In this document: in pieces, positions 22,463 to 32,547 of the stretch | How positions within the stretch are numbered: the stretch's first letter is position 1 | Layout of the letters: each line of letters begins with the position of its first letter | From: Madurella fahalii | Lineage: Eukaryota; Ascomycota; Sordariomycetes; Sordariales | Assembly (NCBI GenBank): GCA_029876055.1 | Contig: CM056877.1 | Span: forward strand, 3,906,001 to 3,970,000 | Length of the DNA stretch: 64,000 nucleotides | Direction of reading: 5' to 3' | The notes under the pieces: model-generated | Told to the model about the DNA's origin: nothing | Seen by the model: only the letters and a program-made list of their open reading frames with translations | Database searches by the model: none | Made by a program: the position numbers and the translations under genes

Positions 22463-24484
22463 GTGTGGAAGGACAGCCGGAGAACAGTAGCAGGCGAGCG
22501 GACTGGACCTGGCCCCCCCCCAGATCGGGACGGGTGAGAGTCGAGATAAAGAGAGCCAGCACTGTGTGGGAGCCTCTGACAAGCTGTGAGCCATTCGGGC
22601 TGCTCCAGGGCACCAGTAGCGTGCGTCCTGCAGAAGACGGCGGCTCAGGCGGGCGTGCGGCGGGGGTTGTAGTGGAGTGCTGCGCTGCCCGCACGGCCGA
22701 CCATCGTTCTTGGCGGCACATGTCCTGTTTGGGCGGTCGACTTTCCCATTGGGAGCCCACTGAGCAAGGGGTCGCTTTCAGACACTTTCGGCGTCAACCG
22801 CCTCGGGCCAGTTGAAACGATTGGGAAGGGATGGGTGACGGTTACCGGCAATCGAAGCGACTGCAAGTGACGATCCAGGCCCGGGCACGACTCCATCTCG
22901 ACACGCTATTCGCCTCGAGCACCTCCATCCTCGCGCTTCGACGGTCGCAAGTGTAGGAGGTGAGGTAGGGCAGGCCCGTAGAAGCGAACTCACCTGCAGC
23001 GTCTTTGCCAGTTTGACTTGGATTGTTCCGCAGCTCTGACTCGCAAATTGCACTGTGCAAAATGCTCGTTGTATGGTACGCCTGTGGACGAAAGGATAGG
23101 TATGAGGTAATGTCTCAAGCAGCTTTAGCAAAGCGTCGACAAGAACCGTGGATCCGTGCAGGTCTTGGGCTTCGAAACGTCTGGGATATCTGGTTGCGGG
23201 ATGGGCAAGGATTTGCTCGTGGGTAAATAGCATGCGGACAAGGGTTGGAGTAGCAGTTGTTTTAAGGGAAACCACCTAGCGGTGAGACTTCGTGTTAACA
23301 ACGGTTGCAGTGACTGCCCCGGTGTCTGCTCGGAGAGGTTGGTTTGGAAAGTGGTGACCCTGCTTCAACCATCCCAGATCTGCTGGCCTCGACCTCGGCG
23401 CAACATATGCTGCACTCCAGGTTGAGACAGATCCTCGTAATGGGTTTGTCTGCACTACCGAGCTGAACTAATGTAGGGTCGCATGCACTAGAACATGGAA
23501 AACTTCTTGCTTCGCCGCCGAGATCCCGGGAAGGTGGGCAGGGAGGCTGCTGTGCGACGGGCATAAGCACCTGCCAATGTTGTGGCGTAAACTAGTTTGG
23601 AGCTCCTACCGATGGCAGCGTCTTGCCCGTCTAGCTCTGGATTGATTTGTGTGAAGTCGGATGAGTCCGGTCGTCTTTAGGCGCCTGTTACACCGGCGAA
23701 GTCTGTAACGTAGAAGCTCTCGTAGACGCCCCGATGAAGCTCTTTGCAGGCAGAACGGCCAGGCGGCTGACCATAGCGGAAACACTGCTCCCCTGATTCA
23801 TCTGTTTCAATCAAGCCTGTGACAACGCCGCCTGGAATGGGTCCCCGTCGGTGATGGGCCGATCAGGGTCGCCCCCAAGCACACCACCATTTCCACCATC
23901 AGTCTGCACGGTCTTTGGAGGCTATCTGCTAGGGGTGGACCGCTCGTGATGGAAAAAACCAAGCCATGCCTTGGTGACACGGAGAGTATCCAATCTCGAG
24001 GCCAAGCTTAGCCCACGGGGTTTCCCTTGGAAACAGAGCCCGTGTCAGTGAACACACCAAGTACGTTAGGTGCGACGGCCAAATGCACTCTCCGCCTTCG
24101 TCTGTAGGAGACAATAAAATACCAAGACAAGGCAATTTAAGTGACTGCAAGGTACATCGCCCGCCTTCTTATTCGACCTAAAAATAAGCATCGTCAAACG
24201 GTACACAGGAAGCAGTGTTGGTCAGATTGGCGGTGCTCTCATCAGCCTCCAGAAGTGCATGTGGGGACCCCTGCCATGTTATCAATCCTTATCGCGTGCC
24301 CCACCGCGATCTGGGGAAGCATCCAAGCGCGTCATGCCTGTCATTCGCAGCTACAACGGACACGGCCATCTAGTCCCGCATAGCTCCCGTCGGCCGAAAG
24401 GGAGTGCATAGGAATCGCCATACACGGAGCAGCTTTGCCAATGTCTACCTTGTAATAGAATTGAAAGATCTCAAACTCACCGAG
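22064..24484. other. 2.4 kb divergent region Rac1 / CENP-T
   Basis: The left part is the Rac1 promoter with a GT microsatellite at about 22420-22461 and a C-run at 22513-22521. The remainder up to 24484 shows several open frames (up to 165 codons at 22778-23275, minus) without protein-like composition. I found no recognisable gene in it. Confidence 0.4.
22420..22461. repeat. GT/CA dinucleotide microsatellite
   Basis: An imperfect run of about twenty GT units sits 360-400 bp upstream of the Rac1 start codon. It is length-polymorphic in principle and may form Z-DNA. Confidence 0.9.
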
Positions 24485-26096
24485 ATGGCTCGGGAAAGCC
24501 GTCGCCCGGACGCGACACCGACCCGGCGGGCCTCAAGCGCCGAACCGTCCGCGTCAATCGCCCGGCGATCAACTCTGAGGACACCTGGAAGTCAAGCGCG
24601 GGGACTGCCGCGACCGCAGGGCCTTTCGGCATCTGGAAGGAGAGTGGTCCCCTTGGCTGCGACACCGCATGGACGCGCCGCCCTCCGAACAATCGACTCG
24701 CGCCGGGCAGCCATCTTCACTCCGCACCGTGCCCGTCGGAAGAGCTTGCGCGAGGTGCGTGACTCGCCCCGGGATTTCCTGCTCTCCCTGGGGCGGGTTC
24801 TGGCGCGCAATACGGAGGTCATCACAACATCCTCGTCGTCACCTGACGATGGTCAGAATGGAGCGGGCTCGGATGGCGGCAACGACACCACTCTGGGAGC
24901 AATGCAGGGCGGCGATGAGGACGACGACGAGGAACTCCCGAAGCGTCCACGGCTCTCACTCCCTATTGATGAGGAGGACGATGACGATAGTGACGATCTC
25001 CAGCCTCATCGATCGGTGGTCATTGACGATGACAACTTCACTATGCAATCCATTGAGATGCCACGGAGGGCTATCAGTGAGCAGCCGGGCGGACGGTTTT
25101 CTATGGGCAGCGTGCGCATGAGCGACTACTTCAACACGCACGATATGTTACACAGCGAGGACGTCGGGGTTGACTCAGGCTTCTTCCCCCCGACCGCAGT
25201 CTTGGAAGAAGAAAACTTCACGATGGGGGTCGACGACCTAGCATCTCCTGAACGGTAATGCCTTTGGCTTGAAGGTGTCATGTGTAGGTGCTAACCTAGT
25301 TCTAGGCTCGACTCAGACGGCGGACGCCGCGATATTGGCCGTATGAGCGATTTTGGGATCGAGATACCTGTCAATGACATCAACGAGAGCACATTTGTCA
25401 TGGCGCCCCAAGTTCAAGACTCACCCGATCGACTACTTCTTGATGTCGATGAACCGGGATATGACGGCTTCGCACCCCTGGTCGATCAGAGAAGTGATGA
25501 TTTTGACGGGGATGACCTAGGGCCAGTGCCGGCTCTAGAAGAGGAACTAGTCGGAGCTGGAGACGAAGACCTTCAAGAGGAGACGGAGGTAGAGGCTGCA
25601 ACGGCCAGGCGGACCGAGGAACATGGGACAAACAAGAAGAGCATCAAGGTGTCAAAGCATGGGATCGAATACCCTTCTCTCCCGCCAACAGTAGTCAAGC
25701 GCCTTGCACAATCCTTTGCTAAGACCAGCGGGGCGAAGGGCAAGATCACCCCAGATGCCATGAAGGCCATCATGCAAGCGTCAGACTGGTTCTTTGAGCA
25801 ACTGGGCGAGGACTTGCAAGCCTACGCGAAACACGCAGGCCGGAAGACCATCGACGAAAGCGATGTTCTTACCCTGATGAAAAGGTATCGTACAATCTAT
25901 CACTGGGTATCTCATATAATGTTGTACATAACTGACACTTCCTAGACAACGACAGGTGAACCCGCAGACTACGCCATTCGCTCTCGCTCAACGACACCTA
26001 CCCAGGGAGTTGCTGCAAGAGCTGCGTATGACACCCCCTGCGGCTCCAAGGAAGCGCCGTAAGGTGAAGGCCGATGCTGAGGATGATGTCACCTGA
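24485..26096 (+). CDS. CENPT: CENP-T kinetochore histone-fold protein
   Basis: Three exons (24485-25254, 25306-25884, 25946-26096) encode 499 aa. The N-terminal two-thirds are disordered, Arg-rich at first and acidic later. The C-terminus carries a histone fold at about 373-450 (YPSLPPTVVKRLAQSFAKTS, DAMKAIMQASDWFFEQLGED, KTIDESDVLTLMKR) followed by HLPRELLQELRM and a basic KRRK. This arrangement matches CENP-T/Cnn1, which pairs with CENP-W at centromeres and recruits Ndc80 through its N-terminus. Three short related motifs occur in the linker: DNFTM near residue 181, ENFTM near 242 and STFVM near 284. The start is the first ATG of the basic N-terminus; upstream the frame has only a GTG. The gene ends 28 bp from the SURF1 stop. 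Confidence 0.9.
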
Positions 26097-26124
26097 ACGA
26101 CAAGAGCGGCTCGAACAAGCATCG

Positions 26125-27439
26125 CTACCAGCTCTTATTCATGCGAACGCGCCGAGTCACGTCGGTTGGGGGTTTCTTGACCACCAAGTAGAACATTATC
26201 GACGTTGCAACGGCGAGACCATACCTGCGCGTCTGTCAGCCGACTGCCGTCATCGAGAGAGCCGTAGAGGCATAGCTATGCTAGCTTTCCAGCCATGCAC
26301 ACGGACCGGGATACTTACCAGGTAAAAATGTACTGCGCATGGTTGTTACGGAGATTCACTTCTGCAGGCCTCCCGATTGGGATGCCCCGAGCCTCCATGT
26401 CCAGCGCCTGAATATAGTCGGGCGCTAAAGCAGAGTGTTAGCAATCCTGGATACCTCAAAAGCATAGCTGTTGATATCCCAGCCAAGACAAGAGTCCATA
26501 GCAATCCTGAAAATGAAACAATACCAGAAGAAAAAGGAAGAAGAAAACCTACCCATAGTCTGTTCAATCCAAACCGGTTGACTCCCCGTCAAGGCCGCCA
26601 TCTGCTTCACATCGGGGAAATAAAACTCGCCCTTATCCGGCCGGTTCTCGGGCGTGAACATGTTCTTCTTCCACGGCTCCCGCAGCATCCCCTCCACCCT
26701 CACCTCCCCCTTGGGGAGGCTATCGGGCCGCTTGCTCTGGTCGGCCAGCTGCTTGGACACCCAGCCGCGGTTGACCAGCACCGTCGCGCCGGGGTCGCCC
26801 TCGCGCTCCAGCGGCGTCACCACGATGTAGCCCTGCTCGCCGTCGCGCATGCGCGGACCCACGAGCATCTCCCGGTCGTGCCGGAAGCGGCCCGTCGTGT
26901 ACACGCGCCGGTAGTCAAAGTCGGCGATGGCGTCCGCGTCGATCCGCGGCGGCAGCGGCAGCGGCGGGCGGACCAGCCGGTCCTCGCACTTGGCGATCAG
27001 GTCCGTCTTCCACGCTAGCCGCTTCACTTGCCATGTGCCGAGGAAGAAGGCGGTTATGGGGATGATGGCTGGAGAAAAGAGCGGGGGTTTATTGCGGTTA
27101 GTTGGCTGCGATTATGAAAGGGGTGATTTGATTTTTATTTATTTTTTTTTTTTTGTGTGGTTGAGGAGAGAGGTAAATACCGAGGATGATGAGGCCTGGG
27201 CCATGTCTGCGGCCTGTCCGGACGAGCTCTGGCGGGTTGTCGACGATCGAGGTGAAGCCTGGGTCATCGGCTGCTTGACGGGGCCGTCGCGGGGTAGACG
27301 AGAAGGGTTGTCGTCGTAGAGGAAGAGGCGGGGCTGTCGAGGATGGAGCTTGGGGCCATTTTGGAATGGTCTTGCCAATTGGTCTCTGGTGCGTTTGCAA
27401 GGGCCGTACGAGGCTGGTAAAGATTCCCCTGGCTGCCAT
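26125..27439 (-). CDS. SHY1: SURF1/SHY1 cytochrome c oxidase assembly factor
   Basis: Four exons (27439-27181, 27068-26553, 26424-26319, 26224-26125) encode 326 aa. The first 75 residues are Arg/Ser/Pro-rich, like a mitochondrial presequence. A first membrane helix reads LIILGAIIPITAFFLGTW and is followed by QVKR. The intermembrane-space domain has the SURF1 landmarks TVLVNRGWVSK, GMLREPWKKN and YFPDVKQMA. The last exon gives YGLAVATSIMFYLVV, the second helix, and a basic matrix tail. SURF1 proteins act in early Cox1 maturation in the inner mitochondrial membrane. All four junction phases close without a stop. It is convergent with CENP-T, with stop codons about 28 bp apart, so the 3' UTRs must overlap. 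Confidence 0.93.
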
Positions 27440-27870
27440 GGTTCTGGGGATGACATGGGGACTGTAGTTGAAAGGGTTCAGGTGAGGTCTGGAGTTTTCC
27501 GCGCGGATCTCCCGCGCTTGCACCGGAGCTTGGGCCCCCATGCTTCTTCGGCTTCCGGGGGTGGGTTAACAAGCGGTTGGCTAGGCGGCACCCCGCCCGC
27601 TAGCGCTGCAGGCAGGGGTCACTGCGGCCGCTGGTTACCTGCCCCATTTCATTGTGCATGTTGTCACGTTCATGGTAGTTCACCATTGAAGCCAGGTTTC
27701 CAAGATACATACATGAAGCTCGCTTGTTCATAGCTTTGAAGGATCTTTCGCTCGTCAGAATATTTCATCTACACTGTGATTATCTAGATCATCCCTCCCT
27801 AGCTGATGCTCAGCACCTGACACTGAAGCGGATCAGCCGGATATCGGACATCTCCATCAACACTGCCAGC
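27440..27870. promoter_or_regulatory. Divergent promoter SHY1 / UBX protein
   Basis: Only 431 bp separate the two start codons, so promoter elements are shared or abutting. There is no coding evidence inside. Confidence 0.6.
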
Positions 27871-29506
27871 ATGGCCTTTTTCCAAGGAACGTTACAGGAG
27901 GGGATCGCGGCCGCTCTACAGCAGGCAAAAGCCGTCGTGTGTTTCGTTACTGGTGAGATAGGCCACGCTGCATTCTAGCATGGCATACACTGACCAATGC
28001 GCAGATGGCGAGGCGGAAAGCAAGCTATGGGAGGATGAATATCTCGCCGATGAAGAGGTGAGTATCTTCCGGAGACCCGGGATCATGCAAGGAACTGTTT
28101 CTAATCTGGACGGACGTATCAGATCAGTTCGCTGCTGCAGTCCCAGTCTGTGGCACTTCGCCTGGTAGCTGGTTCGCAGGAGGAAGGCTTTCTTGCCCAA
28201 CTCTATCCCATACCAAAGAAGCCTACCATCGTAATCATTAGGTGGGCTCTACCGTATTGATTCACTATTCAGAGAAGAGGCGGGTAGCTAACGATTATAC
28301 AGAAATGCCGAATTGAAGGAATACATCGCCGCGGGGGTAACCAAGGATGAGTTTCTGAGGAGGATCAAGACGGGACTTATGCAGCCTCAATCGGCGCCTC
28401 CACCTCCCCAACCTGTGGCCACGCCAGCGGCGGCTCCAAGTCAGTCAAGCCATGTTGTCGAATCCTCGGCCAGTAGTTCAAGCCAAGCCACACCTCCAGC
28501 CTCTAATGCGTCCCGGGTCCAGTCGCTCTTGACTGAGAGGGCTGCCAAGCTTGCGGAGAAGAAGAGAAAGGAGGAGGAAGATGCCAAAAGACAGCGGGCC
28601 GAGAAGGCGAAGGCCAAAGCCGAGGCAGCGGCCAGCGGATCGAAGAAGCCAGACGCGCAAAGCAAGCACGCCGAAGCGCTACGAAAGAAGCAACGAGAGG
28701 CGCGCGAGGAGCGGCAGCGGATCCTCAAGGCCATCGAGGACGACAAGGCCGCGCGCAGGGCGAAGAAGGCCGAGTTGGAGGCGGAGCGGAAAGCTGCCCA
28801 GAACCAGAATACGGCCCCCTTTGCTCCCGCAAGCCAGCTTCTCCCGTCTACTGGCAGACTTAGCGAGCACTGCTCTTTGCAGGTTCGACTATTCGACGGC
28901 TCCACGATCCGTAGCCGTTTCTCCAGTGAAGAGACGCTCAAGGACGTGAGGAAATGGGTTGATGACACGCGCCAGGACGGCAAGGCGCCCTACACCTTCA
29001 AGGTCCTCCTGACGCCGCTACCAAGCAAGAGAATCGACGTTACCGAGGAGGGCAAGTCCCTGCAGTCGCTGGAGCTTGCGCCTTCGTCGACGCTGATACT
29101 GGTACCTGTCCCTAAATACACGGCTGCCTACGGTCCTGCAGCGGTCACTGCGGCGGCGGCACAAGGGAATGTATTCCAGAGGCTTATTGCCTATATTCTG
29201 GGGGTTATCACTGGCTTCTTTGGCGCCATCTTCACATTCTTTTCGACCATGTTCACCACCAATGGCCCGCCGGTATCGCAAGAGCCTGCCGCTGCGAGAA
29301 CTTCTCAAAGCGAAACCAGTGGTGGTACCGGTCCAATCCGGCGTGGTGGCCGGCGGGTAGCTGGTCTGGACCATTCTGACGAGCGGCAGAGGGACCAGCA
29401 ATTTTACAATGGCAACTCTGTCAGTCCATCACCTCGCTCTTTCTCTCGTGCGCCCGCTAACAACTCACAGACCAATTTTGAGCCGAGGCCCGACGATGAG
29501 GAGTAG
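27871..29506 (+). CDS. UBX-domain protein with N-terminal UAS fold (UBXN4-like)
   Basis: Four exons (27871-27952, 28005-28057, 28123-28241, 28303-29506) encode 485 aa. The N-terminus (MAFFQGTLQEGIAAALQQAK, then VVCFVTDGEAESK) is a thioredoxin-like UAS domain to about residue 115. A Pro/Ser linker follows, then a Lys/Glu/Arg/Ala coiled coil at about 165-252 and a UBX domain at about 274-356 (LQVRLFDGSTIRSRF). A hydrophobic stretch at about 379-400 (LIAYILGVITGFFGAIFTFF) could insert into the ER membrane. This order fits UBXN4/erasin-type Cdc48/p97 cofactors of ER-associated degradation. The FPR-type loop of the UBX domain reads TPLPSKR instead, so p97 affinity may differ. Exact yeast orthology is uncertain. 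Confidence 0.88.
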
Positions 29507-29765
29507 GTGTGATGTTTGACTATGGGATCTAGGAAGGGATCTCCTTTCCAGCGCCAACAAGAATCCAGCAGAGCGGAACGTTGTCTTGCGATGCTGTAAT
29601 GTACAGTTATATCAGGGCAAAAATGCCAAATCAGAGTTTCCCCTTAACCCCGAGCTGATGATGATGATGATGCTTGATGCTTCAATTCCCCCTCTTGGCG
29701 TTATTTACAGCTCAATCCATCCCCTTCCCCACGCTAAACTTCCAAAACCATCCACGCCTCTCCGC

Positions 29766-30399
29766 TTAGTACTGGCTCGCGGCAGCCTGGCAAGCTTTCT
29801 GTTTTGCAATCGTCAGCAGCCAATCTCCCCAAAAATTACAAACGAGTACAAGGGGGAAAAAAAGAAGAATTATACCAGTTGCTCCAAATACCACCCGCAA
29901 ATCGACATGTTGCCGCTGTGTTCGTCCATGCACTTGGTGAATTGCTCGGTTGCGCCCTGGCAGTTGTTGCCCCAGCTGCTGTTGGTCTGCGCAGCCTGTG
30001 CCTGCGTGGCCTGCGCCGGCTCGGCGGGCGCGCTGCCGCCGCCAAACATGCTGCTGATGCCGTTGCCAACGACGTGGCCGATCGACGAGCCGATGGCGAC
30101 ACCGCTGTGTGTTATCTTACACGTCAGTTCTATTCACGTCCCTCGACCATAAGAGACAGAGTGAGAGGTAATACGTACGCCGCGGTGCTGGCCATCTGGC
30201 CGAGAAGGCCCGGGCCCTGCGAGGTCGGAGCCTGAGGGGCGGCGGCCGACGCTGACGGCGGGTGAGCGGGAGCGCCGGCCGACGGTGCGTACGTGGTTGC
30301 CGGCCGGGTCTGCTGCTGCTGCGTGGGCGCGGGCGCCGCGCGGGCGGGGACGGTAGGGCGGGCGGGAGCCCGGGCGGTCGACCTTGACTGGCGAGGCAT
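29766..30399 (-). CDS. MIX17: CHCHD2/MIX17-like twin CX9C protein
   Basis: Three exons (30399-30179, 30104-29876, 29798-29766) encode 160 aa. The N-terminus is Arg/Pro/Ala/Gln-rich, like a mitochondrial targeting stretch. The middle GVAIGSSIGHVVGNGISSMF is the conserved CHCHD2/10 glycine-rich segment. The C-terminus is a CHCH domain with two CX9C motifs (CQGATEQFTKC and CGWYLEQLKAC), a substrate for Mia40 oxidation in the intermembrane space. The last cysteine lies in a 33-nt terminal exon, so retention of the final intron would remove it. A telomere-like AACCCTAACCC motif (sense orientation) sits about 255 bp upstream of the start. Confidence 0.92.
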
Positions 30400-31137
30400 G
30401 GTGATTTGTGGTTTTATGTGCGTGTTTGTGCGTGCCGATAGTGCGTGTTGTGAGAGATTCAATGAGCGATGGTGGTGTTGAGAGAGTGAGTGTGGTTTGT
30501 TGTAGCTTCGAGATATTTTGCCGGGAAGTGTCGGCCGATGGGATTTTGCCATTGGCCACTGAGGGCGCCTGGCTCCGGCACGCAGGGCCTAGAAGCCAAT
30601 GGAAGCTCGCCGTTGGGACCCCTGTAGCTGCCAGAAGTTGATGAACGACTACAGGGTTAGGGTGTTGCTTAACCGAGCAAGCGGGAGATTCGTAGCTTGT
30701 GGGCTGAGAATACTTTAGATTAGAGACAGGAAACATGAAACAATATGAGCATATCTGTAAATAAGAATGCAGGGCGGTTAGATGCCTACGATATCTGCAT
30801 GCCGGGTCTTCCTGGTAAACCCCATCCGCCATAGAGGTCCGGTCTCCCCAACTCCCAGGTTCAGTGTGGGAGAAGGTAGAGGGGCCAGGTCATCTTCCGT
30901 CCAGAATCGCTTATAGGTACATATACCTTACCATGGGCTACGCCGCGCTGCTGTGGCATTCGGATCAGTCACTACGACTGCCTCGACCGGCAGCTCCCCA
31001 ATAGACCCTCTCAATCGAAACATAAATGATGAACCCCCTTCACCACGATTTCGGACAGTTGGCGAAGGTGCCAGGTCTCCTGTTAACCCAGCTGGGCGCG
31101 GCACTTATCCTGCGGTAGCCATAAACCACCTCATCCC
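30400..31137. other. Intergenic region MIX17 promoter / LRP1 3' end
   Basis: The stretch contains the MIX17 promoter, with the telomere-like motif at 30652-30663, and the 3' flank of LRP1. A long overlapping open frame (30134-30832, minus) is not protein-like. Confidence 0.45.
30652..30663 (-). promoter_or_regulatory. Telomere-like box upstream of MIX17
   Basis: The plus strand reads AGGGTTAGGGTG; in the sense of the minus-strand gene it is a CACCCTAACCCT box. Such boxes bind Tbf1/Reb1-like or telobox factors in fungi (family knowledge). Similar boxes lie at 41403 and 54786. Confidence 0.35.
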
Positions 31138-31765
31138 TCATTTCCTTTTCTTCGACCCGCGGCGCTTCGGCCGCTTTGGGAGCTTTTCCTCAACAGGGCC
31201 GTTCCCGGTGCTCGGCCCCTCTGCCGGTCGTTTCTTCTCGGCAGCTTTGGCGGTAGCCTTCGCGCGTTCTCTGGCAATAAGCTCTGACAGCTTTTCTTTG
31301 ATATCCTTATTGTCACCCTGTGATGTGTGAGTGGATATCGAGTCGAGCATCATCAGTGCAGGAGCTTACAAGATCAGATTTGAGGAAGCGGGCGGCGGCC
31401 TCGGTGTTGACAGTGTTCTCCCGCTCTGCAGGCGGGGTCTCGATCTTTTGGATCTTTTCCATGTACTGCTTTACACGGGCCAACTCGGTGAGGATGGCAT
31501 GCTCTCTCGTATCGACCCCGTTCAATCGTAATGTGGCTGCATGACATGTTAGTGAATGTGCAAAATCGGCGTAGACGCGAGTCTCACAGAAGAGGAGCGA
31601 CTCTATGGCATAAGAGGCCAGAACATAGAGCTTAGCCTTGTCCAGGAGCGGAAGCTTGGAGGAGACATCCCCGATGTCGTCGAGTAGCGGCTTCAGGGCC
31701 TCCTTCACTTGGTTCAGGTCCTCCTCGAGCTGGTCCAGTTGTGGAGTGATGTCGCTGACATCCAT
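31138..31765 (-). CDS. LRP1: Exosome cofactor LRP1/Rrp47 (C1D family)
   Basis: Three exons (31765-31588, 31536-31370, 31317-31138) encode 174 aa. The N-terminal Sas10/C1D helical domain reads DVSDITPQLDQLEEDLNQVK, then LPLLDKAKLYVLASYAIESL and, after the first intron, TLRLNGVDTREHAILTELAR with VKQYMEKIQK. The C-terminal tail is Lys/Arg-rich with KRPKRRGSKKRK. This matches Rrp47/Lrp1, the nuclear-exosome partner that stabilises Rrp6 and functions in 3' processing of 5.8S rRNA and snoRNAs. The length is close to the yeast protein (184 aa). It is divergent from the PanE-like gene. Confidence 0.93.
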
Positions 31766-32547
31766 TATGAGCAGACGGCGTTCGAGTTACCCGGGTGCAA
31801 TGAATGATAAATGCGATATCCTCATCCAACACTGAGTCGGGCACTGCCTTTGGAATACGGTTTGTTTTCCTTGATGAAAGAGAAATGGCCCAAAAAGCCT
31901 GGGCAAGGATGTTTGGCGTTAGCGTCTTGGTTTGCAGGAGTACGTGTGGGTCCTGCACCAGCATCCACAGCAGTCGCCCCGTCGCTTTGGATCTCTCTCG
32001 GCTGCGGATCCCTGACGGACCAATCAAACTGGACCTGATTTTTCCCTTGCATCAGTAAAATTTTGAGAGAGCGTTTCCTTGGTAAACGTCGCCGTCACTG
32101 CAAACCAGGTCGTTGAATTGGTTTCTCTTTAGTTCCCCGACCCGAAGCTTGCAACAGAAGCCAGACACTCGAGACCGCGGACTAACTCCTTGGCCTCATC
32201 TGCGTTCCCATTGACCGAATCCCTCCGATGCCGCGTCGCATGCCCTAGCCATCGACAGCCGCGCTTGACCGGCCTCCCAACGAGTCCGCGACGCCGACAC
32301 CGCCCCCTACCATGCGCTCCCAGGTTCCTCCGTGAACACCGGCAACCTGTATCTCCTTCTGGGCGGCCGCCCGCCATCGCGGGTGTTTGCGCAAATACCC
32401 TACAGACGCGTGCCATGGTTATCCAATAACCACGCGGCGGGCCGGGGGGCCAGCCGGCGATTGCTTGACCGGGATTTCACGGCATCGACATCACTTTTGC
32501 TGCACAAGGACTTGCTGGATTCTTATTTTGTCGAAGACACAACTCGT
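31766..32547. promoter_or_regulatory. Divergent region LRP1 / PanE-like gene
   Basis: It includes both promoters. From about 32314 to 32547 the frame of the downstream reductase stays open and encodes an Arg-rich stretch that looks like a mitochondrial presequence but contains no ATG (see findings). Confidence 0.5.

Noticed and set aside
30134..30832. 232-codon minus-strand frame upstream of MIX17
   Set aside because: It overlaps MIX17 exon 1 in another frame and has no recognisable domain.
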